A program made the position numbers and the translations under genes. This document shows positions 34,117 to 45,077 of a stretch of DNA of 64,000 bases, piece by piece (within the stretch, counting starts at the first letter, position 1; each line of letters starts with the position of its first letter). This stretch comes from Macrocystis pyrifera. Taxonomy: Eukaryota > Sar > Phaeophyceae > Laminariales > Laminariaceae. The stretch covers positions 3,032,981-3,096,980 of the forward strand of contig JASSKH010000028.1 of NCBI GenBank assembly GCA_031763025.1. Reading direction: 5' to 3'. The notes beneath the pieces are model-generated. The model was given only the letters and a program-made list of their open reading frames with translations, was not told the DNA's origin and did no database searches.

Positions 34117-35176
34117 GGACAAAAAAAAAGTGTCTGGCCTGTACCAATATTATTATTATTACCAGGTATTACTTATCTTGCCTTCCGACGATATAGCGCA
34201 GATGCCGTTCCGATACAAACCGAATATCCTTCCGTAAATCAGCAGTATCCCTCATACGCTTCTCTGCCAGCCTTCCCAGTACAATTTTGTATCTTCATGG
34301 TATTGCCATGGTACACACGGCGGTGTACAGCTCAAGGTTGCACAATTCGCATAATAAAACCAACCAGAGGATCAAGCGCAAAAATAAAAAGAAGACAAAG
34401 GAAGCCACTTTCGAACCAGCTCCGGCAGTTGTGGCGGCACGAGTAGCATAGACGTGTTCTACTTACTAGTCGGTCTGGTGCCTTGCTACCTTGTCTGTCA
34501 TCTGTTTCCTACTTGCGTCCACCGCGGTTTCCCTTCTAGTCCTCCTGTTGCCCCCCCTCCCCGCATTCCCTTGTGAGTGATACCAGCTGGATTAAAAGCA
34601 CCTCGTGCCTAGCCTGTACCTTCTACATCGTATCTTCATGGTATTGCCATGGTACAGCTCAAGGTTCCACAATTCACATAATAAAATCAACCAGAGGATC
34701 GAGCGCAAAAATAAAAAGAAGACAAAGGAAGCGGCACGAGTAGCATAGACATGTTCTACTTACTACTGTAGTTGGCCTAGAGCCTTGCTACCCTGTCTGC
34801 CATCTCTTTCCTACTTGCTTCCACCGCGGTTTCCCTTCTACCCCTCCTGTTGCCCCCCCTCCCCGCATTCCATTGTGAGTGATTCCAGCTGGATTAAAAG
34901 AACCCCGTGCGTAGCCTGTACCTTCTACATCGTATCTTCATGGTATTACCATGGTATACAACTCAAGGTTCCACAATTCACATCATGAAATCAACCAATG
35001 GACCGAGCGTGAAAATACAAAGAAGACAAAGGAAGACCACTTTCGAACCAGCTCCCAGCAGTTGGCGGCACGAGTAGCATAGACATGTTCTACTTACTAC
35101 AGCAGTAGTCGGCCTAGTGCCTTGCTACCCTGTCCGCCATCTCCTTCCTACTTTCGTCCACCGTGGTTTCCCTGTT

Positions 35177-35440
35177 AGGGCCGTTTTTTAACGACGCGTA
35201 TTTAGCAAAAAACTTGCTAAATTTCCATATGGAATTTTTTATATGCTAAAATAACAAGAAACTTGCCAAGCTTTCCTTTGGAGATTACACTTACTTCCCG
35301 TTCGTTGGCAAATTTATGGAAAGAGAAATTTGCTATTTTAGGGCCGTTTTGAACGACTGCAAGAAATAGCAAAAAACTTGCTATTTTAGCAAGTCCAAAT
35401 TTCCAAAACTTACCAAAATAAAGTAAAGACCTTCTATTAT
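35177..35440. repeat. Paired GGGCCGTTTT units with TAGCAAAAAACTTGCTA hairpins
   Basis: TAGGGCCGTTTT..AACGAC followed by TAGCAAAAAACTTGCTA occurs at ~35177 and again at ~35338. Each unit contains a short perfect stem around AAAAAACT, and inverted TAGCAAG/CTTGCTA words recur. Likely one small transposon or two partial copies. Confidence 0.6.
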
Positions 35441-36289
35441 TGTAATAACTCCTTCTGTTGCCCCTCCTCTCCTTTTCGTCTCCCCGAATCCGGAAAATAA
35501 ATAATTACCTCTATTTTCAGTACGAATTAATTAAATCAAAAAGTTCCCATTCCCCACTACCTGGTATTCTATACAACAGCAACAAAAGAATATAGTTTTG
35601 ATTAGTAGAAGAGTAACAGGTTTGTGGCGTTCTACCATTCAAGGCATTGTACAGCAGTAGATGATGTACGAGTATAGGCTTCGCACTTGTTCATCCCTTG
35701 CGTCGTAACGACCACGGGCTTGTATGATCATGATATGACTTGCTAGTGTCAGTCATATACTACAAAATATCAACTACTGGTTGGTGGAACGTGTTAGTGT
35801 CCTTCGCATGCAAGCTTGCATGGTTCAGGATTAACATACACAACGAAAACGAAACCTTATAACGCACGATGGCAGACGAAACCACGTGTAACAAACAATG
35901 CGATACAAAAACATGGATCAAGTATCCAATGGTATACAAAACCATGTATAACGAGTGAGTGATGGCATATAAAACCATGTATAATTCCCTGCGAGTGATA
36001 CCAGTTGGATCAAAAGCACCCCGGTGCCTAGCCTGTACCAACATCGTATCTTCATGGTATTGCCATGGTATACGGCATACAGCTCAAGGTTCCACAATTC
36101 ACATCTGGTTCAGCAGAATAATAATATTCTCTGATCTATCCAACGCACCTCCCTTACCGAAAAACCTTGGGAGGCACGACAGTTTTTTCTTTTCATTTTT
36201 CTTTGTAATTTTTCTCTTTCGATTTGTTTTCCTTGTTTTTTTTTTGTTTTTTTTTCATTGGTGTTCTCTCTTTCATGTGCTTACTCCAT

Positions 36290-36627
36290 GCCGGCGTCCC
36301 CGGTGGCTTGGTAGGTGGTCCGCGAGCCTATCAAGATCAATTTCGTGAGTTCGAGTCTCACCGAGTGCATGCTCATAGGGACTTTTTCTTGCATAAAATT
36401 GATTAGCGGAAAGCGCGAGAGCGTGAGTTAGCTGTACATTCGATGAAAATCGACGAGCAGTGGGAATGCTGAACCCTCGTATGCGCGATAAAAAATAAAG
36501 GCACGTACCGGGGGGGAGAAGGGACGACACCTGTGACCACGGCTTGTCCAGAAGATCGTCGAGGGTAAAACCTCCTACGAGTGGGCTGGAAAGTAAAAGT
36601 GATGATGAAAAAAAAAAAAAAAAAAAA
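36290..36627 (+). mobile_element. tRNA-derived SINE, copy 2
   Basis: 338 bp, A box TGGCTTGGTAGGTGG, B box GAGTTCGAGTCTCACC, body like copy 1, and a 20-base A tail at 36608-36627. The long clean tail suggests a younger copy than copy 1. Confidence 0.92.
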
Positions 36628-36649
36628 CGTAACAATGTAGTATCTCTGT

Positions 36650-36757
36650 GGCGTAGCTTTGTGACCATAGAACTTGCATCACTCTAGGATTGAAAAATCG
36701 GCGCGGGCACTGGTTGAGCTGGATGTCGACGGGTAGAAAGAACGGTTTAATATGACA
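36650..36757. mobile_element. Half of a TTAA-flanked fold-back MITE
   Basis: Matches the right part of 60190-60469: GTAGCTTTGTGACC, CACTGGTTG.GCTGGATGTCGACGGGTAGAAAGAACGG, then TTTAA. The left arm is not adjacent. A left-arm-like AAACCGTTCTTTCTACC occurs at ~37161. Confidence 0.65.
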
Positions 36758-36796
36758 CCCCGTGAAACCTGACGCATATCAACCGGCTATAATCTA

Positions 36797-37245
36797 TCAA
36801 CCGTCATGCTATACCCTTCAGGCGTACCTGGTACGGAGCACAAGTAGACACTGAATATATTAATACTTGAATCCAGAAGTGCTACTCGAACACCAACCTG
36901 CTGCGGCTACCTGGAGGGTGCTTTGTGCTTTGTGCCTTGGTTGGCTTCTTATTTTCCATATACTACGTTCAGCGGTCCTTACTTTGACGGACACAGTAGT
37001 CGTTCAGGAGTAAATGGCCAGGTATTTAAGGCACGTTAATTAGTTCTGAATAAACCGTTATTTCTGCCCGGTACCTCCGCCCGTATCCTCTCAACCATCA
37101 TGCTACCCTTCAGGCGTACAGCAGTATGATATCTAACGAGCATGCCAATCGTGTTCTTCACATCAAACCGTTCTTTCTACCTGGTACCTCCGTCCGTATC
37201 TTCGCAACCATCGTGATATCTACCTGGTACCTGGTACCTGGTACG
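36797..37245. repeat. Imperfect triplication with alternative TA-flanked motifs
   Basis: CAACC.TCATGCTA..CCCTTCAGGCGTA occurs at ~36799 and ~37092, and a third related unit at ~37188. At the same TA the first continues CCTGGTA and the second CAGCAGTA; the third has three chained CCTGGTA units. Confidence 0.75.
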
Positions 37246-37249
37246 CGTA

Positions 37250-39101
37250 GGCACTTACCTCTCACCAGAACTTATACAGCTTTAAACTACTGCTTATACT
37301 CGTTCATACGCAGGCAGTCAACGCAAGTCAGCAACAGAGTACCTGCAATAAACAGCAGTGAACAGCAGTGAAGAGCGATTCGCACAAGCAACGGGAGTAG
37401 GCCAACGAAACCTGTTTTAATCTGGTGCAACAAAAGGGAAGCTTGCCCACCCCAGTTCCAGCGCCCTCCAGCGTCCGTGTCGCAAGCGCTTAGCGGACCC
37501 ACTTGGTCCTGCTGTTGCTGTTGCAGACGTGGCTGCTGGGGCTGCTGTTGCCGTTGCGGTTGCTGCTGCACCCTGGTACCATCGCTCTCCCTTTGCACCT
37601 TCACCTTCTCGTGTATCCCCTCACCACCTTCCACCTTCACCTCACTTATCCCCTCATCACCTCGCACCTTTAACCTATGCTCTTGTGTACTTGATGTGAC
37701 ACGATGGTATACGGTTTGATATACTATGTGAAAAACCACGGTATGGGATATGATATGTTGGTTGGTATTGGTATAATCGTACGGTTTGATATTGTGGTAT
37801 CGTATGATGGTACGGTGTCGTGGATGTATGATAAGGTTAAATTTGCCTGGTGGTATGGTATGTTTCAGTATATAAGGTCCATAAGGGTCGAATACGTCGT
37901 GCGTAACGACCTTAGATGTCGACCATCGGAAAGTGTTCGAAAATATAAGCCATGCGGACAGACAGGCAGACAGATAGACATGTTTACAATTACCGCAGCT
38001 GAGACTCAGTTTGCAAACTGAGAAACTGAGAATTTCCGCCCGTAGAGCCTGTCCGACAGACAGTCCGCTTTGCCCCGCCGGCAAACCTCGACACACTGGT
38101 GTTATGGTATCCACTCGTATAGATGTGGAGGCGCTAGTTCTACCTCAGCAAGAGGATCTTTATCTTCGCATCTTCTCGCCTCACATGTTCAGAAGGCACC
38201 AGGGTGGGGTAGGCAACTTAATACCGAACACGTCTGGGCGATCGGTATAAACAAGCACGTGCTTCCGCTCATCAAAGACCACCCTTGGGAGCCGCAGGCT
38301 TGGGACCCAGGCAAGCGCGTTCAAGCGTGGCCCTGTCGCCACTTTTGCAGCGGCAAACCCCCTACTGCCCCCCCCCCCCCCCCATCACCCATACCCCCCC
38401 CATCCTCCATTTTGACAGCAAGCAGTAAATAGAACGGAAGTTGGCATACTAGGTATGCCGTATGTTGCTCGCGCGATTTACCCCTCCTTCCATGGCGCAA
38501 AGGATCTGCTGTACTGTAGAAACAACGACCCCCAAATCATGTTAAAAACAATCATGCTCGGCAAAAGCACTGGGCTGATGTGGCCCCGGCTCTTTCTCGT
38601 AGCATGATCAGCCCACCATCACGGCACGGCCTACCATTAAAGCACTACAAAGTGCCGTCACTTTCAAGGAGAACATAATAAATCAGGGCCGCAAGATCAA
38701 CCGAGTTGCTCGCAGCAACAAGAAAACCAAAATGCTCGCGAGCTCACTATCGACGCTACGCGCAACGGGCTGCTTTCTTGACATCTAACAATCAGTCCAC
38801 GCTCTCACACAGCTACAGTAGTAGTGGAGACTGGTTTGTCACGACGGGCTAGAATATGGGAACGGGTAGGCTAATGTGAGAATAGCAACAACAGCATGAA
38901 CAGCAACAGCAAAAGCAGGGCAAGTGTCCCCCGCAGCTACGCTTCGAGCTGAGTCGGGCGCCCTCCCATACCTTCCCCCCCCCCTCGTTCCCAAAAACAT
39001 CAACAGACCGCAAATAATCCTACAGGCGATTCCGAGAGGCCATGTGCGTTAAATACGACCTCTGTTCCGAGAGCCATACACCGCAGGGGGATGCGCTCGA
39101 T
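37250..39101. other. No gene recognised; low-complexity patches
   Basis: Contains CTG/TTG trinucleotides (37508-37570), TTCACC/CCTCAC repeats (37600-37680), a GGTATGGTA-type stretch (37700-37870) and a 15-base C run near 38369. A 275-codon minus-strand frame (37287-38114) spans these and is probably a composition artefact. Confidence 0.4.
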
Positions 39102-39205
39102 GTCATGCATGGCCGTAGTCGTATTACCATAGATCCTAGCATCCCTACGGAGTGCCGGGGCGGAGCACGACCGGTTTTTACCATCTCAGGCAGACAACCG
39201 AGAAG
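39084..39205 (+). repeat. Dispersed repeat with G-rich head, copy 4 (short)
   Basis: A short GGGGG head, then GATGTCATGCATGGCCGTAG, ATCCTAGCATCCCTACGG, GCCGGGGCGGAGCACG and TTTTTACC..CAGGCAGAC. Truncated soon after. Confidence 0.75.
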
Positions 39206-39261
39206 GTACCCAATACTTTGGCAATTCTAACTACGGCATGTCCCACGTTGTATGTCCACTA

Positions 39262-39366
39262 TTACGGGGGGGCATAGTAAATAGGACCAAATACTGTTAG
39301 TAAAATAGGTAAATAGATAGGTTTTGTGTTTGCACCGTAGGTCCTATTTACTATGGTCCCCCGTAA
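39262..39366 (-). mobile_element. TA-flanked MITE, copy 7
   Basis: 105 bp in reverse orientation, TA at 39260-39261 and 39367-39368, ends TTACGGGGG and CCCCCGTAA. It is ~540 bp beyond the deoxyhypusine synthase stop codon. Confidence 0.9.
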
Positions 39367-39901
39367 TAGCAGCCGATGGGATGTTCTTTATCGCGCAGTC
39401 CCGATCAACAATGCTCGCACACCCTCATACAGATCAGGTAGATCATTCCTGCTTGATGATCTAGGCCCTTAAACGCAGATAAATTCCAGATCTGTATGAT
39501 CTAGCTCATGTTGCCGGGTGCGAGCCGTAAAATCTGTATGATCTAGCGCATATTTCCTGGGTTGGACCTGTACTATACAGATCTTGCACACCATTTCATA
39601 ACGGCAGATTAGGCTCTAGATGGTCTAGATCATGATCTGTCCGATGGGTGAACCATTCTCAATTTCGTATATTTGGGTGAGGTTATAGAGCTCAGGTTAG
39701 GAGCATGAGAAAAAAAAGGGGTAGCCCCACTCTATGTCGTAGCCTGCATGACTCAAGTGGCCGACTCTAGAGCCGATCATCCCGAGGGGGCACCACCTCA
39801 GCATCGCCAGCCCCTACTACCATTCCCATAGCAACAGCGACATCATCACACAGCTCTAATGGGATTACACTGCAGTACGTACTGCTGTGTACCAGTAGGT
39901 T

Positions 39902-39985
39902 TTACGCCGTGGCCTCAGCGTGGAAATCCTTCGCGAATGTCTGCGCGACAATCAGAGGGAGTACAAGAGTGGCCTCCGCGTAGAC
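39902..39985 (-). CDS. DHPS: Deoxyhypusine synthase, exon 8 (last)
   Basis: 84 bp including TAA (39902-39904). Acceptor CAACCGCCAG at 39986-39995. It reads VYAEATLVLPLIVAQTFA and a short tail, matching the family's C-terminal VYADAS/T..FPLLVA.TFA strand and helix. The Asp of YAD is Glu and the Phe before Pro is Leu here, both conservative. Too short to be found as an open reading frame; located by family sequence and phase. Confidence 0.93.
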   Translation of the reverse strand, partial: VYAEATLVLPLIVAQTFAKDFHAEATA

Positions 39986-40539
39986 CTGGCGGTTGAAACG
40001 TTCGAGCCCGGCAAGAGGGGGGGAGGGAGGGAGCTCCGATTGGCAGAGAGAGACAGCGCGACAACAAGCGAGGCTATCAATAAGGGTGGGGCAAGTGTAA
40101 CCTACCTCGTGGCTTCCTTTTTAGAACTTTCCAGGAGAAAATCTAGACCCTCCACAACGACGGCCGGACAAAACAAAGGTAAAACTACTTCCTCTGCCCC
40201 ATAAATACATGTCTAGATTACTTTGAGTATATATAATGGGTCAGCCATTTTTTTTAAGGTTTTTTGTTTGTTTTCTACCAGGTATTTGTTACGAGAAACC
40301 TTCAAGGGTAAGCATCAGCCACCCCCCCCCCCGCCGTTTGCTACATCCTTGCTGTGCGTTACAGCTATGCACTACTGCTGTGCACGACGGAAGGCAAGCC
40401 GAATACCGGCGACCCCTCATCCATGGCACTCCATTTTACGTCTTGACATATCCCATTGACGGGAGCGCTCTTTGGACCTCGGCCCAGCTTCGACTACATG
40501 GTTGAAGCACACTTGACTCTAAACGTCGACCCTAACTCA

Positions 40540-40770
40540 AACCCCGGCCGTCTGAGAACAATCTCGGGATAATTATGTCATACCCCAACCGCCTGGGAAT
40601 TTTATCGGGATAATTATGTCATATTCATCAAGTAACCCTAACCATGAACGCCTTGGAAAATTCTCGACACATTATTCCTTATCTCCTAACCCTGTCCGTG
40701 ACCGCGAGGGCAAATTCTGAAGATAGATATATCATGCCCTAACCCTAACCCCGATCGCTAAGAAACGATG
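40540..40770. repeat. Degenerate repeats with CCCTAACCC words
   Basis: Four to five diverged ~60-bp units share CTAACC.., ACCG/CCGCC..GGGAA/GGCAAATT and GATAATTATGTCAT. Several contain CCCTAACCC, resembling telomeric repeats. Located in intron 7 of the deoxyhypusine synthase gene. Confidence 0.55.
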
Positions 40771-40884
40771 TTACAACGAGTTAGTGTGGAGTATTGACCA
40801 TTTAGTCGAGGCTGGACCAAGTGGTGAACACTGTTGGGTGATTGGGGGGGGGGGGGGGGGGGTGAGTGTGAGTGTGACACTCAC

Positions 40885-40973
40885 CTTGACAGGTCTCGCG
40901 TCTATCCTGATCTTGCCCCACGATATGGCCTCGTCGGGCTTTGCACCCGAGTCGCTGCCATCAAACTCTTGCC
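40885..40973 (-). CDS. DHPS: Deoxyhypusine synthase, exon 7 (active-site lysine)
   Basis: 89 bp, acceptor GTCTGATCAG at 40974-40983, donor GTCAAG/GTGAGTG at 40885/40884. Enters in phase 1 and leaves in phase 0, matching both neighbours. It encodes [20 protein letters not shown], then IRIDARPVK. The WGK lysine (~residue 337) corresponds to the catalytic Lys329 of the human enzyme, which forms the covalent butylamine intermediate. The G run of intron 7 begins just past the donor. Confidence 0.95.
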
Positions 40974-41374
40974 CTGATCAGACCAAGGGCATCCGCCAAG
41001 GGGGGGGGGGGGGGGGGACGTCTCAAGTTAGTCATTTGTTGTTGGTGTTTGCTGTTCTCGCATAAACTCATCGCCAGCATCTACAATCCCTCGTCACAAG
41101 ACAGACTCCACTAACGCTGGAACGGAAGACTACTGGAGTGGAATAATACCTCAGAAAATAAAATATAACAAAACGCAAAATGAACGAAGCAAGTCAGTGT
41201 GCCTCTCGGGACGCTAGCAGGAGTACTATCCAAACGTTGCGTTAGAAAGGGGGACAAACGCAAAAAACATCGCAGTGGCGGGACAATTCGAACAAAGGCA
41301 AAAACGCGCAGGGTGCCCATTTCGGAAGGCTGGGGAGGCACGAGGTAAGCACAGCAGTGAAAAAAAACAGCAGA

Positions 41375-41415
41375 GCAGCAGCAGCATCAGCAGTAGCAGC
41401 AGCAGCAGCAGCCAC
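41375..41415 (+). repeat. CAG microsatellite
   Basis: CAGCAG blocks with AGTAGCAGC interruptions inside intron 6 of the deoxyhypusine synthase gene. Confidence 0.85.
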
Positions 41416-41591
41416 GGCAAAATCAACACCAGCAAGTGGCGGCTGGAGTCGCAGCAGCTACAGTATCAGCGAGGAAACGCCTGCGACACCCTTGGGAACT
41501 CTTACCGTTTTTTTACCCACCACGTGGAGTGCGCTGGTCGTGGTCCTCTGTATAGGCTCAGCCTACAAAGCAAACCCCATACCCCTTCCTG

Positions 41592-42405
41592 TCTACTCTA
41601 CCCCGCCCACAGCATGAAAAAAAGCCTAACCAGCAACGAACAAGGCTTCCGATTCCCCGGCACACCAGTAGTGGCGAACACCGAGAAATCTTGATCCTAA
41701 CCCTAACCATTTTTGCAAAGGCCGTGTTAGCGTACCAGTACCTCCGAGTACCACTTATTTCAGCTTGTAGTATCCTAGGGACTCTCGGGGACTCAGTCAT
41801 TTCAGCTTTCAGTACCCTGGCGACTCAATACTTCAAAATGACTCGGACTCGCGAGTCAATGACTCGAGTCCCGACGTATGGTACTGGCACGCTAACGACA
41901 TTTCGCAGTCTGTTTTTTTCAAGGGCGATAACAAAAATACACAACAAACGTATTTTTCTTTTCGTCTGGCCCGCTGGCTCGGTACTCGCGTGGACTCAGT
42001 CATTTCGGCGCTTGGTACCCTTGTGACTCGCAAGGACTCTGTCATTTCCGTTTTCAGTACCCGGGGGACTCGCCAGGACTCAGCAAATTTAAAACCTTTC
42101 TTACCCTGGGGACTTATAGCTTCAAAATGATCCGGACTCGCGAGTCAATGACTGAGTGTCGATGACTCGGACTCGGAGTCTGACGTCCTTTGTTTTTTGT
42201 CTACTCTACCCCTCTCTTGACAGACGCCTGACCAACGACAAATACAAACTCCGATTCCCCGGCGCACCGGTGTTGATGAACACTAGGTAATCCCAACCTC
42301 AACATGTTCTGTCCACCCGGCCTCCGGCATGAAAACCGCCTGACCAACGACGCTTATATAATCAAATTCCCTGGCGCACCCGTGTTGATGAACACCGCGA
42401 AATCT
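41592..42405. repeat. Three ~95-bp repeats, one ending in exon 6
   Basis: Copies at 41592-41690, 42198-42290 and 42309-42405 share TGTCTACTCTACCCC (weak in copy 3), GCCTGACCAACGAC, GATTCCCCGGCGCACC and GTGTTGATGAACAC. The third copy covers the exon 6/intron 6 boundary, so the other two are decoy copies of that splice donor. Diverged GACTCGGACTCGCGAGTCAATGACT repeats fill 41700-42180. Confidence 0.7.
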
Positions 42406-42523
42406 GCCCCGTTCCGCATGAGGTTCGCGTTGCACACGTGGTGTTTCACCATCCCCCCTCCCACGATTATCATGCCGGTGCATGGCGCGCGCACGGCGAT
42501 ATCGTTTATTCGCTTAACGTCCC
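42380..42523 (-). CDS. DHPS: Deoxyhypusine synthase, exon 6
   Basis: 144 bp, acceptor GGTCTGCCCAG at 42524-42534, donor AACACGG/GTGCGCC at 42380/42379. Enters and leaves in phase 1. It encodes [17 protein letters not shown], then [19 protein letters not shown], then [13 protein letters not shown]. The [23 protein letters not shown] core is the most conserved stretch of the family (NAD and spermidine pocket; the HH pair is present). Confidence 0.96.
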
Positions 42524-42595
42524 CTGGGCAGACCAAGAGAGAGAAAGATAGAGCAGATGGAGGCGAGGGGGCGAAGGACGGAGGGAGGGAAGGAG

Positions 42596-42970
42596 GGAGG
42601 GGGGGGGGGGGGGGGGGGGGGAGGGGGAGGGAGTGCGAGAGGGAGGGAAGCGAGATCGGAGGGGGGGGGGAGGTGTGGGGGGTGTACTCATTATCATGCA
42701 TGGCCGTAGTCGTATGACCATAGGCCCTCGCATCCCTACAATGCCGGGACGGAGCACGTCGGGTTTTCACCGACCAGGCAGACATTGCTTGCACCAAGCG
42801 CGAAGCGCCGTGAGGTCTCCGGCGAGTCGCATGAAGTGCGAGCTGCATCCTACGAATAACCGCTTTTGACGCGGGTTTTCTTCGAAATGGATGTCAGCGT
42901 CAAGTAATTGATTTATTTCCTGGTGTGGCCACCCACTTCCAGAGACAGCAACGGCTATGCTATGGAACTT
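42596..42970 (+). repeat. Dispersed repeat with G-rich head, copy 5 (longest)
   Basis: The head includes a ~21-base G run (42600-42620) and GGGAGGG blocks to 42683. Then GTACTCATTATCATGCATGGCC and the full ~290-bp unit to GTGGCCACCCACTTCCAG follow. Inside intron 5 of the deoxyhypusine synthase gene. Confidence 0.85.
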
Positions 42971-43189
42971 CCTCATGGGTGTCTTACCATACTACATGAT
43001 ACGATCAAACCCCTTGTGTGGAGTTAGAGTTCTCCCCGCACAAAAATGATATAACTCGGCCGCCAGCCGTGGTTATCGCCAAAAAAAAAACGGTACCCTG
43101 GTTGTCTAGCTAAAGTAAGTGAGAGGCGAGTTTTACAGCGTCGTCGCCAACCGACGCCAACCTAATCTATATATACCAGGTTTACAATA

Positions 43190-43435
43190 CAGGGGGGGGG
43201 GGAAGGAAGCGAGATCGGGGGGGGGGGGGGAGGGGGGGGGGGGTTGTACTCGATGTCATGCATTGCCGTAGTTGTGTGACCAGAGACCCTAGCATCCCTA
43301 TAATGCCGAGACGGAGCCCGCCGGGTTTTCACCGACCAGGCAGACATTGCTCGCACCAAGCGCGAAGCGCCGTGAGGTGTTCGGCGAGTCGCATGAAGGG
43401 TGAGCTGCATCTTACTAAGAACCGCTTGTGAGTCA
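43190..43435 (+). repeat. Dispersed repeat with G-rich head, copy 6
   Basis: G runs at 43192-43202 and 43217-43243 precede TGTACTCGATGTCATGCATTGCCG, GCATCCCTATAATGCCG, TTTTCACCGACCAGGCAGAC, GCACCAAGCGCGAAGCGCCG and GTGAGCTGCATCTTACTAAG. ~560 bp from copy 5 in the same intron and orientation. Confidence 0.85.
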
Positions 43436-44026
43436 GACTTGCACATGGCAGACACCTTCGATGAGTTAATGGCAGGGAGCAGGGTAAACGGGGCAATCAG
43501 GGGTGTGTGTGGCCGGCTGCCGTGTTGGGGCACGACCAAAAGGGCAAGCCCCCAAGAGCGTGCAACGTTGTCATGCGAAGACAGAGGCCTTTTCGGTGTC
43601 GGTGCCGCTGAAGGGCACTTATTAACCCTTTCAGTACCGCAGTCCCTTTTTGGGGGACAAATCACTTGGAACTAGACTGGTTTGTCCCCAAATCGGGACT
43701 GCGGGACTAAAGGGGTTAATAGGACACTCTGCGCGAGGAATAAGACAACAAGATGTAAGTAGCCAGATGCACGAGGCGCGGAAAACTACGATACATTCGT
43801 ACCGAACCGAATGCCAAAAGAGGACCTCCGAAGGTTTGGGTGGAGAACCAGGATGGGTCGTTTGACGTAAATGGATCGATCCCACCTGAACATTCTCCCC
43901 ACAGCACCAAAAACCCCACGTGGCGGTCTGCGCGTAGTAGTTCAAGACTGCAAGAAATTTGATTGGCTCAGGTTGATTGGCTCTATCAAGGCTTTAGTCA
44001 TTCACAGGGCGGCACAGCTGGCTCTA

Positions 44027-44152
<126 letters not shown>

Positions 44153-44184
44153 TCAAAGAGAACAAAAACGCCATCCCGGTATAA

Positions 44185-44480
44185 AAAACGGAATAATAAA
44201 GACGAGGAAGGACATTTGTTGTTGTGTTGTCGTCGTCTTTTTCACGTGAACTAATCGCCAATAAAATTCAATTTCGAAATCCGTTCCGCCATGAACAACG
44301 GTATAAGGCAGGATGAAGGACACTTGTTGTTATTACCGTCGTTTATCTCACATGAACTCATCGCTAGTATACTTCAATTTAGAACGCCGTTCCGGCATGA
44401 ACAACGGTGTAAAAAAGGAAGGACACCTGTTGTTGTGATTGTCGTTTCCTCACCTGAGTTCATCGTCACCACAATTTCCC
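44185..44480 (+). repeat. Three tandem ~105-bp repeats
   Basis: Units start near 44185, 44284 and 44392 and share ATGAACAACGGT, GAAGGACA.TTGTTGT, TCGTC.TTT..TCAC.TGAACTCATCGC and CAATTT. Intron 4 of the deoxyhypusine synthase gene. Confidence 0.8.
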
Positions 44481-44759
44481 CCCTGGTCACAAGGCACGCT
44501 TCAACAACACGATATGGAAAGGAGAAACATATGTCATCTGCCAATGGGTACGTCGTACCCATACTACCGCCCCGCAGCACTACACCCGCCGGTAGTATTT
44601 TGAACCTGAGCCCGAGGTCATAAACCCGCACATGTTACTGTACGGTAATAGCTTTAGTATTGATGCAATACTGTACCCGTGAAACTATCGATCCTACTAT
44701 AGTAGACTAAAACACACACCCTTGCTGTCTTGTGATCACATACCTGGTACTAGATTGTG

Positions 44760-45065
44760 GAGATGAGTTCATGTGAGAACCCAACAACGACAACAACAGC
44801 GACCATAAAGACAGCAACGATAACAACAACGACCACAACAATGGCAACGACAACAGCAACGACCACAAGGACAGCAGTGAAAAAAAAACACCTGCGTCAC
44901 CAGCAGCTGCAGTGACAACAACAACGACCACTAGGACAGCAGTGAAAACAACACCTACGTCACCAGCAGCTGCAGCAACAACAACAGCACGACCACCGCC
45001 ACCAACACCACCACTAACAACACCAACAAGACCACCAACTACAATAACAACAACCACAACAGCAG
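44760..45065 (+). repeat. ACAACGACC-type minisatellite
   Basis: Irregular ACAACAACGACCACAA.GACAGCA units. A GGACAGCAGTGAAAA..ACACCT.CGTCACCAGCAGCTGCAG block is repeated at ~44868 and ~44935. Intron 4, ending just before exon 4. Confidence 0.85.
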
Positions 45066-45077
45066 TGTATGGATTAC

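Larger units (their letters stand above)
33420..35180 (+). repeat. Array of ~300-bp repeats
   Basis: At least four monomers start near 33420, 34340, 34675 and 34975. They share AATCAACCAGAGGATC, AAAGAAGACAAAGGAAG, GGCACGAGTAGCATA, GTTCTACTTACTA, CTTGCTACC.TGTC, CCACCGCGGTTTCCCTTCTA and CCTCCTGTTGCCCCCC. Partial copies occur at ~35985-36110, ~60840-60950 and ~61080-61260. The first monomer carries a MITE (33540-33645) and is split from the second by a SINE. Confidence 0.9.

Noticed and set aside
37287-38114. 275-codon minus-strand frame with a Gln-rich middle
   Set aside because: It spans several simple repeats (CTG, TTCACC, GGTATG), has no domain, and depends on low-complexity composition.
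42354-43665. Shared minus-strand ORFs around 42355-42850 and 43160-43665 with similar peptides (..[12 protein letters not shown]..)
   Set aside because: The similarity is the nucleotide identity of the G-headed repeat read in one frame; only the DHPS exon 6 part is genuine coding.
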